Positions 1-57,984 of a DNA stretch of 64,000 nucleotides are shown in pieces. This DNA comes from Phymorhynchus buccinoides. Its lineage: Eukaryota; Mollusca; Gastropoda; Neogastropoda; Raphitomidae. A program made the position numbers and the translations under genes. The notes under the pieces are model-generated. The model did no database searches. It saw only the letters and a list, made by a program, of their open reading frames with translations, and was not told the origin of the DNA. The stretch is from the NCBI GenBank assembly GCA_017654935.2, contig CM065698.1, positions 33,077,619-33,141,618 of the forward strand, read 5' to 3'. Every line of letters begins with the position of its first letter. Position 1 is the first letter of the stretch.

Positions 1-514
1 TATACTCAGTTGGTCTCTTTTTTTTTATCTAAAAAATTACCTCTGGGGCCATAAAAAAAGAGAGCCTGAAATCAGCCTAAAGGCTGAAAAATCTCTTGCC
101 TGCACTGGGGGGTGTCAACAATGAACTGACCAGTCGAGACACACCCTTTGTGCCGACATTGTAAAGCACTTAGAGCTTTAAGATTAAGCCTGTAAAAGTT
201 TTGTTAATAAACATATTTTTTTCTAGCCAAACATTGCCATCACACTTTCCCAGGTATAAAAAATGGTGAATGCTATGATGAGGAGACCTCTTATCTCGAG
301 CATACAACATAATAAGGCCAACACTAACCTTCCAAAATCATCTGAATCAATTCCCCCGGGGAGATACTGAAGGGTCTTTCGCACAAGTAGTTTCCCCACC
401 TTCTGGAAGTTCTGTGCTTGTATCTTCCTCTAATCTGTCACTCTCTTTGACTCCGCCTTTTTAGTTTGCTTTCTGTCATCTACTATCTTTCTGACTTATT
501 GGCCAATTTTATTT

Positions 515-650
515 ATTTAATTTTTTGGCATGAGATTTTTGTGCGACCGATGAAGGAAAGGAAAGGGGGTGGGGGTGGGGGTGTAAATTTTGACCAAATG
601 ACAACTTTTTCGTTGCCACTGGGATTAACGTGTGCAAAGTGCATGGGCAC

Positions 651-684
<34 letters not shown>

Positions 685-806
685 TCCACGCTCAGACCGT
701 AAGGCCTAGTGCAGAGCGAGAGAAAAAAATCCCCTGTACCCAGGTTCGAACTCGGGTTTACTTGACACAAGGCGAACGCATTACCTCTGTGCCACTCTAC
801 AAAAAC
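515..806 (-). mobile_element. tRNA-headed SINE
   Basis: Read on the minus strand, the head has an A-box-like TGGCACAGAGG and a B-box-like GAGTTCGAACC about 35 bp later, as in tRNA-derived pol III promoters. A body follows with a core reading TTTCGGATGAGACGATAAAC, then an A-rich end. The same unit occurs at 48598-48972. The core resembles the conserved central domains of animal SINE superfamilies, but I cannot say which one. Confidence 0.7.
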
Positions 807-950
807 AAAACTAACGCAAAAATCAAGTAACATTATTGTAATTTGATCAGGGTACTGGGAAAAACTGAAGGATCGTATAAACAAGAACATTAAATTCATG
901 GTGCTCATGAAAAATTCAGTGAGGCAACAAATAAAGATGTGCAATTGAAA

Positions 951-1324
951 TTAACTCATTCGCATCGCAACAATTTTGAATTATTTAAAAAACTCACAAA
1001 TCACAAAACATACATAAACAAAAGAAGAAATGAAAGAAAATTATGGGTTTTTACTTCAGGTTTAGACATAGGGAAGTGGTAGATCAGACTTTTTATATGT
1101 AGACTTTATATAGAAAAACTCTCTACACCGACTGGTTACCCCACAACAAACCACTACAAAAGCAAAGTCAGAGGCAAAATTGTGGTCTAAGGGAGCGAAG
1201 CAAGCTTAAAAGTGACCAAGGTATGGTGTGCACACAGATTTACTTCCACTGAAGCAAATGCACCAAACTGACAGCTATCTCTTAATTCTGGACATATATG
1301 GCTGGAACGACTTGAATGAGTTAA
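951..1324. mobile_element. TTAA-flanked repeat, family TTAACTCATTC
   Basis: The unit is about 370-420 bp, bounded by TTAACTCATTCGCATCGCAA at one end and GAATGAGTTAA at the other. Related copies lie at 30155-30567, 42321-42722, 49195-49581, 63312-63835 (interrupted) and 23950-24060 (truncated). TTAA at both ends is the target duplication typical of piggyBac-type transposition. No transposase is present in any copy. Confidence 0.6.
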
Positions 1325-1568
1325 CCCTTTCACCGCCAATGACGCATGTATGCACCACAATGGTTTAACACCCATGTCACTGAACGACATCAAATCAGGA
1401 CCTGTTATCCAAAGACCCTATTTTCTTAATTTGAGGAAGTTAGGATAGGCCTAATGTTATACATGCCATAGAGGCATTCCCAATATTGCAGATTATTTTT
1501 TCTTTCTCTACCCAGTTAAGCTTAAGGGTATTTTTTTGGCTGAAAAATGATTGGCATTGAAAGGGTTA
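1321..1568. mobile_element. TTAA-flanked MITE, family TTAACCCTTTCACCGCCA
   Basis: About 248 bp, starting TTAACCCTTTCACCGCCA and ending GAAAGGGTTAA. Its left TTAA is shared with the end of the preceding TTAACTCATTC element. Other copies are at 36193-36438, 38420-39033, 39390-39635, 43072-43323 and 60530-60765. Ends of the form TTAA-CCC...GGG-TTAA fit nonautonomous piggyBac elements; this is an inference. Confidence 0.65.
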
Positions 1569-1587
1569 AAATAAAGATGCTGTGTAC

Positions 1588-47787
<46,200 letters not shown>

Positions 47788-47812
47788 CTGAAACACACCA
47801 CGTAATAATAAT

Positions 47813-48296
47813 ACAATGGAATCTCCCTAATAAGACCTTCAAAATTCATCCAAAATGAGGTCTTATCTTCTTCTTCTTCTTCGATCGCTCAGACAGTTTC
47901 CTGTCAATTATGAGCGCAGATGTGTCATGCTGCCGTTATGCGCCTAACTAAGAAATAGTTAGGCCCAGCAAGTCCAACTTCGGCTGGAGGAAATCCTTTT
48001 GAAAGAGTTTCATGAAAAAAGGCAGGAGAATGGACTGGTAAGGCAGAAAGATAGCAGATGACAGTAAGCAAAGGGAAAAGGCAGAGTCAAAGACAGATTA
48101 GAGGAAGTTACAAGCACAGAACTTCCAGAAGGTGGGGGAACTACTTATACAAAAGATCCCCCAGTATCCCCACAGGGGGAGGGGTCTTATAAGAAAGGTA
48201 ATTATAATACTTACAAAGGGCAATGTCTCAGAGAAGTAGGTCTTATGTGGGAGGGAGTCTTATAATGGGAGGTCTTATAAGGGAGGTTCCACTGTA
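47813..48296. mobile_element. GTGGAACCTCC hairpin MITE split by a GAAGAAG-tailed repeat
   Basis: MITE halves at 47813-47867 and about 48178-48296. Between them is a reverse copy of the GAAGAAG-tailed family with its tail (CTTCTTCTTC) at the left junction. The retroposon-like repeat is therefore younger than this MITE. Confidence 0.7.
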
Positions 48297-48299
48297 ATA

Positions 48300-48597
48300 A
48301 TAATTGATAGCATTTCTATAAGTGCCTTTCTATGATTAATTTACACTCAAGGCGCTTCCGTTCACTGATACACACGCAGTCACGCAAAACATTATCACCC
48401 ATTCATCCACCCAGGTACAAGTTCAAGAAGGAAATAACATGCAAAACGAATGAGCTTTGAAAGGAGTGGGTCTTTAGTTTAGCCTTGAAACCAGAGTTGG
48501 TTCATGATGGAGATCAACTGGGAGGGAATTCCAACAAAAGTTGAGAAAAAAGGGTTATTAATGTATAGTAAATGTTCTTCAATAGCAAATTAGTATT
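48300..48597. mobile_element. Possible SINE-like repeat (CAAGGCGCTT)
   Basis: Holds ATAAGTGCCTTTCTATGATT, CACTCAAGGCGCTTCCGTTC and ACCCATTCATCCACCCAGGT, motifs common in invertebrate SINE bodies. It is a single copy here, so the identification is weak. Confidence 0.35.
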
Positions 48598-48820
48598 AGT
48601 ATTAGGTATTAGGTACTTTATAGTCACAGAGGCGTCTCTGTGAAATTCGGGTTGCTCCCACCTGGAGAGCGCGTCGCAGCCAGAGGCGTGCCACCCAATT
48701 TTTTTTTTTTTTTTTGCATGCGATTTTTGTCACTGATGAGGGGGGGGGGGTAAATTTTTACCAAATGACAACTTTTTCGTTGCCACTGGGTTTAACGTAT
48801 GCTAAGTGCATGGGCACACG

Positions 48821-48851
<31 letters not shown>

Positions 48852-48972
48852 TCCACGTTCAGACCGTTAAGGCCTAGTGCAGAATGAGAGGAAAAAATCC
48901 CCTGCACCCAGGTTCGAACTCGGGTTTACTTGACACGAAGCGAACGCGATACCACTGTGCCACTCTACACCG
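48598..48972 (-). mobile_element. Complete tRNA-headed SINE
   Basis: On the minus strand: A-box TGGCACAGTGG, B-box GAGTTCGAACC, the core TTTCGGATGAGACGATAAAC, an A17 stretch, then CTCTCCAGGTGGGAGCAACC and the CCTAATACCTAATAC tail. The tail also occurs alone at 3512-3600. The 515-806 copy shares head and core. Confidence 0.78.
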
Positions 48973-49194
48973 TGTTGTTGCAACTGTTTCGAGATTTAGT
49001 CGGACCTTTTGTGCTTGAAATCCAGACAAAAAACATCTCCGTGCTAATGTGAGCAAGTTATTCATTTTTGTTGTTAACCACTCTATGATTGTTTTGTATT
49101 TTGGGTATAGATAAGGCGCTACCAGCAGATACGGTGCATGAATCAAAGTGCAATGAAAAAAATGGCCCTCTTTATGCTGAAAAATATGGCATTT

Positions 49195-49581
49195 TTAACT
49201 AATTCAAGTCGTTCAGGCTATGTATGTCCGGAATTAATAGATAGCTGTCAATTTGATGCATTTGCTTCAAGGAAAGTAAATCTGTGTGCACATTGGTCAC
49301 TTCTAAACTCACTTTGCTCCCTTAGACCACAATTTTGCCTCTGACTTTGTTTTTGTAGTGGTTTGTTGTGGGGTAACCAATAGGTGTAGATTTTTTTCTG
49401 TATAAAGTCTATATATAAAAACATCTGATCTACCACTTCACTATGTCAAAAGCTGAAGCAAAAACCTGTAATCTTCTTTCATTTCTCCTTCAGTTTATGT
49501 ATGCTTTGTTTGTGTGTATGGCTGGAGTTATTTGTGATTTTTAAAAAATAATTCAAAATCGTTGCGATGCGAATAAGTTAA
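49195..49581. mobile_element. TTAA-flanked repeat, TTAACTCATTC family
   Basis: Copy of the 951-1324 family. The ends are degraded (TTAACTAATTCAAG and GATGCGAATAAGTTAA) but the interior is colinear. Confidence 0.6.
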
Positions 49582-50262
49582 TGGAAAGGACTTGTCCCCA
49601 AAATGCATCCACATTCTCTCAGCTAAAATGTCCTAACTGGATCATACATTGTCCCAATGCCACTTGTCCTCAAGTCCAGGACAGGACAATTGACATTAGG
49701 GTATATATCTACCACCACGAAAGGGACCTCCTCCTCCCCCCTTTCTTCTTTTCCTAACACATTGGAAATCCTGTTTCTGTCTAACATTGTTTATTTTGTT
49801 ATCCTTTACTTCAATGGGTTTTATGATTGGTCGGCATTGATAAGGTATAAAAAGTCGTGTTAAGTTTTAAAACATAAATTGTAAGGTTTGTGTACACAAC
49901 TAAATTTTAATCCCTTTTTTTAACTTTTGTTTCAAATCTTTACGTTTTTAATTGTATATTTTTAACTATGATAACACGTGGTCGGATTTTAAATTGTGAT
50001 ATCATGTGCTCAAATTTTGACGTGGTGACAGCCCTGACATGGCCGTAGCAGGCGACGGGGCTATAAACAACATCAATCAATCAATCAATCGTCCTAAAGT
50101 TGGAACCACTGAAAAGATGAGAATGCGAGTCTTGTAGGCTGTTATGTCTTTGTGAGCAATAATGGAAAATCCTTTCACTCTTTAGTGAGTGACAGTGACT
50201 CTCAAATAAGATAATTTTTTGTTCTCTGCATTGTATCCTTGGGGCTTGTTTGCCTTGACCAT

Positions 50263-50650
50263 ATATGACCAGCACCACGAAAGGGACATTAAGTCGCTGG
50301 GCTTGTTTCTCACAACAGGCTTGCAAAGTCAAAAATCATATTTTTAAAAATCAATTTTGAGTTATGGGTATTTTCGTACTCTCTAACATCTCATCTTTCA
50401 TATTTATAAAGGACAATCTTTGTTATGGTCTCTAAATACTCCAAAAAGTGCTTTGAAATGAGTAGGTTGATGCATTTTTTTCAGCTAGGCTAAATTTTAG
50501 ACTGATTTATCAAAATGGCCAACAGTCACCCTACCAACTTTAAATGCTCATAACTCTAAAACGGAAAACGTTACAAGAATGGTTTGTATATCATTTGAGA
50601 GAGAATTGTCTGAAGTTTCTAGCTGTACCATTATCTCAGAATGGTTTCCT
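50263..50650. mobile_element. Dispersed repeat, second copy of 33148-33550
   Basis: Shares CAGCACCACGAAAGGGACAT, ATGGTCTCTAAAT and AACTTTAAATGCTCATA with the exon 6-flanking copy, at an estimated 75-80% identity by eye. Confidence 0.65.
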
Positions 50651-50654
50651 AGAA

Positions 50655-50992
50655 ATTAAACCGTCAAAACGGCGAATCCTCCTTGGCGGAGATGCTGGAG
50701 AGAGTAACCATTTTGGATGGGGTGGGTGGAGGTCAAACATTGTGGTTGAAGCGTTTTCTTTTTTTGTAGTGCAGGGGGGAAAAAAGGAGCTATTTCTATT
50801 GTTGTGAGCGAAACTCCTTTAGATAGTATAAAATTTAAAATAATAAAAATAAAAAGGCTTGTATTGCGAAAATGTCATGCAAACGATTTGGCGGCCATTA
50901 GAAAAGAGACAGCAAATGCCTTCTCTTTGGGTGAAAGAATTTGACTTCCAGCACCTCCGCCAAGGAGGAATCGCCGATTTGACGGTTTGATT
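50655..50992. mobile_element. Element with ~42-bp inverted ends
   Basis: AAACCGTCAAAACGGCGAAT, then TCCTCCTTGGCGGAGATGCT, at the left is mirrored at 50948-50990 by AGCACCTCCGCCAAGGAGGA and ATCGCCGATTTGACGGTTT. The interior is unrelated to other repeats here. A single copy in the window; a MITE by structure. Confidence 0.6.
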
Positions 50993-51483
50993 TATAAGAA
51001 ACCAGAGCAAAGTGAGTGTTGCAATCTCTGTAAAGGGTGTTTTCCTGGTTATCTCGACACGTTACTTACAAAAACTCATCCGTCAGGGTGCCCCTTTAAG
51101 AGCGGGGGTAATCAGGAACCAATCTGGCAAATGTGTGTGCATGGGGGGGGGGGGGGGGGGACTATTTTGTAAGCTTCTTATAAGCACAAAAATATAACAC
51201 TGAAAGCAACAAGGCTTTGGTGAGATAGAAAACTTTGAGGACTGTACACATGTATGTGGTGAATCAGGTTTAAAATAATATAAGAAACAATATTTTGTTA
51301 TATAATAATATGCAAACAAAATAATTCAGAAGGTGAACAAGATCACACTAAGAAAATTACGCATAAATCTGTAGTCATACAAACTGGATACTCCGATTAT
51401 GATACTAAATTGCAAAAAGAAGTCTAGGTCGGCTGTGCTAGTGTCTTACTTTTGTTCTGCATTATTTACAGTTTACAAATATA

Positions 51484-53114
51484 AGCTATCCACAAAAAGT
51501 TAAGGATCACTTGCAAACTAATTCATAACTTTCCAAATAAGAAAGCCAATGCGTTGAATTTTGGCCAACATTTAATTCAATGCTTTAGTGATAACGATAC
51601 ACAATTGCCTTCAATTTCGAGCAATCGTTTGGTCTGTACATTTGATCAAAGTGGGTACGTATTGAAATTTGATTTCCCAAAGTCATTGAAATCACAAGAC
51701 AGGGCATTCTGATGCTCCCAAAAGTTCAGTAATGCGTGTATCCGCCATGGCTGTTCTGGCACTCGACGCAGCGAGTCCTCATGGAGTTGACCAGGGTGGT
51801 GAAGATCCTCTGTGGAAGCGCCTGCCACTCAGCCTGCAGCATCTGGTAGAGGTGCTGGGCATCCCTGGGAGGGGGGTGGTTGCTCCTCACTTTGCGATCC
51901 AGCTCATCCCAGAGGTTCTCAATCGGGTTGAGGTCGGGACTGCATGCTGGCCACTCCATTCTGTTGACTCCAGACTGCTGCAGGAAGTCGTTGACCACCC
52001 TTGCCCTGTGGGGGCGAGCGTTGTCATCCTGGTAGACAGCCGGCGGTCCCATCTGCTGCAGTGTAGGCACAGCCAGCGGTCGAAGGATCTCATCCCGGTA
52101 TCGGAGGCCAGTCAGGTTACCCTGTACATGATACAAGGGTGTTCTGTGGTGAAGGCTGAAGGCCCCCCAGACCATTACAGAACCTCCACCAAAGGCCACC
52201 TTTTCTTGGACAGTGGCGTCAATAAAGCGTTCCCCTGGGCGCCTCCAGACCCTCAGTCGGCCGTCGTTGTGGTTCAGGGTGAAGCGTGATTCATCACTGA
52301 ACAGGACCTGGGACCATTGCTGACGTGTCCACCTCACGTGACGTCTGCAGAAGGCGCGGCGTGCTGCCCTATGGGCTGGAGTTAAGCGTGGCCGTACAGC
52401 TGGGCGACGAGAACGGAGGTTAAACCCATGAAGGCGGTTCCGTATGGTCTGCTGGCTGATGTTGATGTTAGTAGCCACCCTCAGCTGCCTTCGAATGATG
52501 CTGGAAGAGGCTGTTCTTGTCTGCAGGGCTTGTCGTTCAATGAGACGATCTTCACGTGGAGTTGTCTTCTTCGGTCGACCAGATCTGCGTCTTTCATGGA
52601 CCCTCCCAGTGGCTGTGAAGCGTTGAATCAGTCTGACAATGACCGAGATGGACACCTGAAGTCGCCTGGCCACTTCTCGCTTGGGAACACCATCTTGGAA
52701 CCATGCAACAGCTCGTCCCCTATCCAACTCGCTCAATTTTCGTTGGAGGCATTGTCAAATCAGGCCTAATACTGGTGGTATGTCTTCTTATAAAGCCAAG
52801 CAAGAGACAGCATCTCACACATAAACAGCAGTGCTTGCACGTGCATAATGGTTTTTCCATCTGGCTTGTGCAATGTGTTCATGCAGAACGATCCAAAACA
52901 AGGTCCTTTTTCGAAAGTTTCCGCTTTTTCTTTTGCTGCCAAGCTCAGTAATAGAGAATCACGTGCAATGTTTCCACTAACACAACATCGCCCACTTACA
53001 TCTGAACAAGAATTCATAACAATTTGGCTTGACTGAGAAAAAAATAACAGGAGCGAACGGAGTTTATTGCGCACCTGTTTTCTCATAGTGATCCTTAACT
53101 TTTTGTGAGTAGTG
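51484..53114 (-). mobile_element. Tc1/mariner transposon, apparently complete
   Basis: 1,631 bp with 27-bp inverted ends at 51484-51510 and 53088-53114. The inner 19 bases (ACAAAAAGTTAAGGATCAC) are perfect and the outer 8 differ. The flanks are TATA on both sides, consistent with TA target duplication. It encloses one intact transposase frame. It lies between the candidate 5' exon and exon 1 of rootletin, hence probably in an intron, in the same orientation as the gene. Confidence 0.92.
51726..52736 (-). CDS. Tc1-family DD34E transposase, intact
   Basis: 336 residues, the usual Tc1 length, with no internal stop. An N-terminal paired-like helix-turn-helix pair (GVPKREVARRLQVSISVIVR, ISQQTIRNRLHGFNLRSR) is joined by a GRP-type linker (RRSGRPKKTTPRE). 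The catalytic triad is D in VLFSDESRF, D in VYQDDNARPH and E in DLNPIENLWDEL. There are 34 residues between the second D and the E, so DD34E. A GGGSVMVWGAF block (Tc1 glycine-rich box) is present. It would bind the terminal inverted repeats and cut and paste the element. Confidence 0.95.
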   Translation of the reverse strand: MSELDRGRAVAWFQDGVPKREVARRLQVSISVIVRLIQRFTATGRVHERRRSGRPKKTTPREDRLIERQALQTRTASSSIIRRQLRVATNINISQQTIRNRLHGFNLRSRRPAVRPRLTPAHRAARRAFCRRHVRWTRQQWSQVLFSDESRFTLNHNDGRLRVWRRPGERFIDATVQEKVAFGGGSVMVWGAFSLHHRTPLYHVQGNLTGLRYRDEILRPLAVPTLQQMGPPAVYQDDNARPHRARVVNDFLQQSGVNRMEWPACSPDLNPIENLWDELDRKVRSNHPPPRDAQHLYQMLQAEWQALPQRIFTTLVNSMRTRCVECQNSHGGYTHY

Positions 53115-53118
53115 TATA

Positions 53119-53310
53119 TACCGTATTTTATGGACTACAAGGCGCACCTGATTATAACAAAATATAAGGCGCACCCCCCAAATTTTACACAAAATTAAGA
53201 TTTTGTTATTATAGGGCTTTTTTTTTACTATATTATCAGTCACATTATAAGGTGCAGGGGTCTCAGTCTAGGAAAAAAAAGTATCGCCTTATAGTCCGTA
53301 AAATACGGTA
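53119..53310. mobile_element. CGGACTATAAGGCG hairpin MITE next to the Tc1 end
   Basis: 192 bp, TACCGTATTTTATGGACTAC to GTCCGTAAAATACGGTA. It begins four bases after the Tc1 element ends and stops 27 bp before the candidate 5' exon. Confidence 0.78.
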
Positions 53311-53336
53311 ATATGAAAAAGTTTTTTAAAAAATAC

Positions 53337-53484
53337 TTGCTTCTTGCACAACGCGAGCAACGTATCCAGATTGTCTGGGTAGTGGGTGTCTCTCAAAAAC
53401 CTCGGGATTGTTATGATCCAATATTTCAGCAGGATAATCCTCAGCTGAATAAATTTCCACACTATCTTCTGCAGATGCAGCCAT
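53337..53484 (-). CDS. Candidate start-codon exon, possibly rootletin N-terminus
   Basis: Minus-strand ATG at 53482-53484 opens 49 residues: MAASAEDSVEIYSAEDYPAE, ILDHNNPEVFERHPLPRQSG, YVARVVQEA. It then meets a donor-like GCAA|GTATTT in phase 1. The frame is free of low complexity and looks coding. LPRQSGYVARVVQEAS vaguely parallels the vertebrate N-terminal LPALIREIVTRNLS. At least one further exon (phase 1 in, 0 out, carrying the first coiled coil) would be needed before exon 1, and I could not find it. It could equally be a different gene. Confidence 0.4.
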
Positions 53485-54274
53485 ATTCAAAGGTTTTCTC
53501 CTTTCACACCACAAATTCAACTCAATCAGATAAAAATAGCTTGATATGTCTTTGTAGTGGCTTGTTTTACCACCAGTCTTTTACAGTGCAAGGTAGATTG
53601 AAACAAACCGAAACAATCCAAAAGTCTTTTAGATATTGGAAAAATCCGTAATAAAAAAAAGAGAAATGAAACTTAATGCAAAATACACGAGCAATCAAAA
53701 ATCCGTGTTCAACAACCTCACAAACTCAAGTCACAGACAGCCAATCTCAAACTTTTCCACATCAACTCGACCATTCTAAGTCGGTCTATGTGACATCCTC
53801 ATGCATTCATGTAGTCACTAAATCTTCAAGGATTCAATTCACTAGGATAAAAAATCTGTGCTTCTGAATAAGCAATAACCATAAACTTTCTGGAGAAAAC
53901 TCGAAACCACCAATCACACCAATTTTACAAAGCAAAATAAGCAATAAACACAGATCTTTCCAAGGTGACCAAAAATAAAAAATGAATCTGGTCACAAATC
54001 ACACATATTTCAAGAAGCAAAAACAATGTCCTCTGAGAGAATAATGACCATTGTAGAGGCGTCAAGAAATCGGCGGTGGACAGAAATGTGAGAGGCACAA
54101 AGCAGACGACGGCGGAGACAAACTACTAAAGCAACGTTTTAAGGGGGACCTCCGGTGGTGGTGGAGGTGGTGCTAGCTAATGACTGTCCTTTCTAAATTC
54201 CACTGCTTGTTGGTACAGCCTGGGGAAATGGAGAGGATCACACAATCGAAGAGAGATCAAGAAAGGGGTGGGGG

Positions 54275-54277
54275 GGG

Positions 54278-54366
<89 letters not shown>
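54275..54366. repeat. (GA)n microsatellite
   Basis: Uninterrupted AGAGAG preceded by a GGGGTGGGGGGGGGGAG run. Confidence 0.97.
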
Positions 54367-54367
<1 letters not shown>

Positions 54368-56883
54368 CAAGAGGGGGAGAAGCAAAAGGGTTAAAACACT
54401 AGTACCATTCCTCAGGTCCAAATCGTAGAGAGGGGAGGGAGGGGTAGGACCCGGGGTGGGGTGGGTGGGTTTAGGGGCTCAGTCACGCTTTATTCACCTG
54501 TTGATTACCTGTGCTGGGACAGGTGGGTCTCAGGTGATAAAAGGGACGTGCCTCGCTCAGTGCATTAGCTCTATCTATGGCACTGTTCAATTAAGTTGGT
54601 CAACCTAGTTTGCCTTCACGCGCACATGCAATGTACCTGCTTATTACTTTGCCCACAAGTTGCTGCCATTTTTGTTGTTGATTTGGCAATTTATTTTCTT
54701 CTTTATGCACATTAACATTATTGGGAACATACACACCTACAGTAACTACCGTATTTTTTTGACTATAAGGCGCACCTTTGTATAAGGTGTACCCCCCGAA
54801 TTTGATCCAAATTTCAGATTTTGTTACTATATTTTCTTACTATTTCATCAGTCGCATCATAAGGCGCAGGGGTCTGAGTCTTGGAAAAAATATCGCCTTA
54901 TAGTCCGAAAAATACGGTAATACTTGGGTGCAACTACACAAAATGAAAAAACAAAACGAAAGGCCGGGGTCCAGGGGTAATGTCTCCCTGCAGCTGAAGC
55001 AAAAATTGATTTATGAAGGTATTTTAGTTTGCTTTTCCCACAATTTATACAAATGCTTATTTCAAACTAAAAGTGTTTGAATACAGCTGACACGCAAAGA
55101 TCTTGTTTGACAAATTTTAAAAAAAGGAACTTCCTTTTCTAGTAAAATTCAAAAACAGGAAATCCTTGTATACCAGGAAAAGTTGCACCCATGCTAATAT
55201 ATATATCTATGCATTTACCCACATTAACAAGCACACAAGCCAGCACACATTAAGGGCATGCACAAACAAACACACACACACAAAGGGAAATATAGGTAGA
55301 GACAGAAAGATAGAGAACGTAAAAAATGCAGAGGGAACTAGAGACAATGACTCAGTCAGACCCAGAGTTGAAGAGTAAAACAGATCAGGCGATAAATATC
55401 AGGCAACAAGTGTCATTAGTATCTTCAAATTTTGCTTTGACCTGATTAAAGACGTAACTTCCCGATACTATAAGGGGGCATCAATAAATAATATTAATAC
55501 GACAACAAAACAGAAGCAAACTTGTCAGCTGATAAAGATATATTGATAAAGATCGTTTTATTTTTTTTCAAAAACACATTATCAATACTGACTCATCTTG
55601 TCAGAAATGTAGATATCAATTTAGTTTCATGCGTTTATTCTTGGAAATTATGAAACCAAATAAATTTAACACACACACCCCACCCTCCACACACACAGAG
55701 TTTGCACTACAGTAGGAACAATACATTTAGTCACTGTTTTGGTATAAAACTGAACAATGTCTTTGCCCTGGAAAATATGTAAAGTTCAATAAGCCAAGTG
55801 GAAATATTTTGTTTCTTGCGTTTTCATTTTGTTTTCAAGCAAACTTTTGATTGACCCCTAACAAAGAAGCCATCTCAGCACATCTACAACTTCATAATCA
55901 TTAATTGGCTACATAACCCATTCATGCAAATTCCATAATTTCAGAATGGCTATATAAGCCCTTCATAGGTCAATCAGTTTTGAAAGGCTACATAAACCAT
56001 TTGATGAATTATTTAATTATTTATATAAAAACAAATAATCTGGAAGAGATACATAACTTTTAATAATCTACAGTATGGCAACATAAGTCATTCATACATA
56101 GCCCATAACTTCAGAACGGCCACACAAGCCATTGGGCTGAAACGAAGAGCAGCGAGGGGGGGCAGATTAGGAGATTACAAGCCCTGGAAACCGATGTTGA
56201 AACAAGTTTGTCTTTGGCCCCAGCCTTTCAGCCAGTGGAAGCAGCTTTTACGCTTGGACGTGCTTGCAGAAACAACATACATGCATAGGCTGAAGGGACA
56301 ATTCACCATTTACTTTACCGTGCTCCCTGCAACACCCCCTCCCCCTCTCAAAACCCCTTTTTCTCGGAGAGTGTTCAAGCTAAAAGGCCTGAAGTACTTG
56401 GGGAACCCCCACTCCCACCCACCCCACTAATATGGTAACAAGTTTCCAGGTTACCAATAATCCCTGTCTGATAACTGAACATAATAGACAATATTTTGAA
56501 AATTAGAATGTGTCTTTTTACTACGAAATCGGATTGTCCCCCCAAAAAAGGTAGGACAAAACATATCTTATTAAACACAAGGCGTTTGTCCTACCAATTA
56601 ATGAAAGGTCACTCGCGCAAACCGCAAAATTATGTCCCTTGGCTATTTGCAAACATTTTCTATTAAAAAGTCATGGTGTTTTTAACTACATACATCACGC
56701 ATGCATATATGTGTATGTGTCTTTCATATAACGTCTATCCACTACACACGATATCAGATAAAATGCATATATCATTATATGTGTGAGTTCACAGACACAC
56801 AAAGCACAAATGCATGAAAATGTGTACATGTGTATGAGGCACACAGAGAGAGAAAAAGCTAGAGACAGTGAGTGAGAGAGGAA

Positions 56884-56921
<38 letters not shown>

Positions 56922-57984
56922 GTGCGTGTGCGTGTGCGTGTGCATGTGTGTGTATGTGCACGCTTGTGAGTGTGTGCATGCGTTTGTGTGTGTGCATGCG
57001 CATGTATGTGTGTACGTCAATATGCTTGTCCATTTTAATTTGTAGGTGCGTGCACATTGTATGTGCGTGTTGTAATGCGATGGAAGGGAAAAAAGGCAGG
57101 GGAGGAAAAAGAAGGGACAAAACAAAGAAATTAACATTAAAAGACAAACGACAGACTAACAAAATTAACCACTTAACCACTCTTACAATCCCCCTTTCAA
57201 ACACGCACTCATACACCCGTTGCCCACCCCATTTCTATTCTTAAAGTTAACAGATATTGATCATCAGACAATGACGAACATACAACCCCCCTGCCTGGTA
57301 AATGAAACACTTACTAAAAGTAGTCATGCATGAAAAGACTCTGTACATACGAAGAGTGTATAAGTGAATACTGTAGCGGACAGACGTGAAAAGAGCTCCC
57401 TTCATTCATACTTTATTCTTTACACCCAAACGTCCAATTCAAAGCATAAAGCTAACTCCATTCAACAGTATCTGAGGGCAGAATGCACTGGCACCAGTTC
57501 TATGTCTTCTATGAGGTGTCTGAGCTTCTTAAATGCTGCATTTAAGTTGTTTCCAATTTGATATTTAAAGCTACATTTCATTGAATGTTTATGCCCACTT
57601 TCACTTCTTATTCTTCTTTGTTTGGTATTGTGTTGTGTTGTATTATTGAGTTGTGTTGTGTCGTGTGTGTGTGGAAGAAAAGGTTGTTCCAAAGTTCTGA
57701 AAGATGATGAAAATCTGACTCAGCAATATCCTCAACTGTCAACTATAAGGCCCCTTTCTATCTATACTCCAATGATTGGAAGAAAGGGCTATTCATCAAA
57801 CCTTACTTCGCTTTCTCTTTAACTACCTGTGTCCCATAAAACGCCAATCACAGCTAATTTACAGTCACAAATAACAGGCAGAGCACTTGTACATATGTGT
57901 CAATTTGAAGCACCAATATAAAGCCCACTTCAAGTATCAACAGTCTACTGGCCATTGCATTTGGTTTAAGTGTAAGAGAATGGG

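Larger units (their letters stand above)
1..1587. other. Intron following exon 22; repeats only
   Basis: No further rootletin exon is visible here on the minus strand. The stretch holds a fragment of the GAAGAAG-tailed repeat (about 344-500), a tRNA-headed SINE (about 515-806), a TTAA-flanked element (951-1324) and, directly abutting it, a second TTAA-flanked element (1321-1568). The next coding exon must lie outside the window. Confidence 0.7.

Noticed and set aside
56859..57244. TCVC/HTHT-type open frames over 100 codons
   Set aside because: Artefacts of (GT)n, as at 58891-59369.
57462..57692. Minus-strand frame NNLNAAFKKLRHLIEDIELVP
   Set aside because: Helical-looking, but without convincing splice sites or similarity to the rootletin N-terminus.
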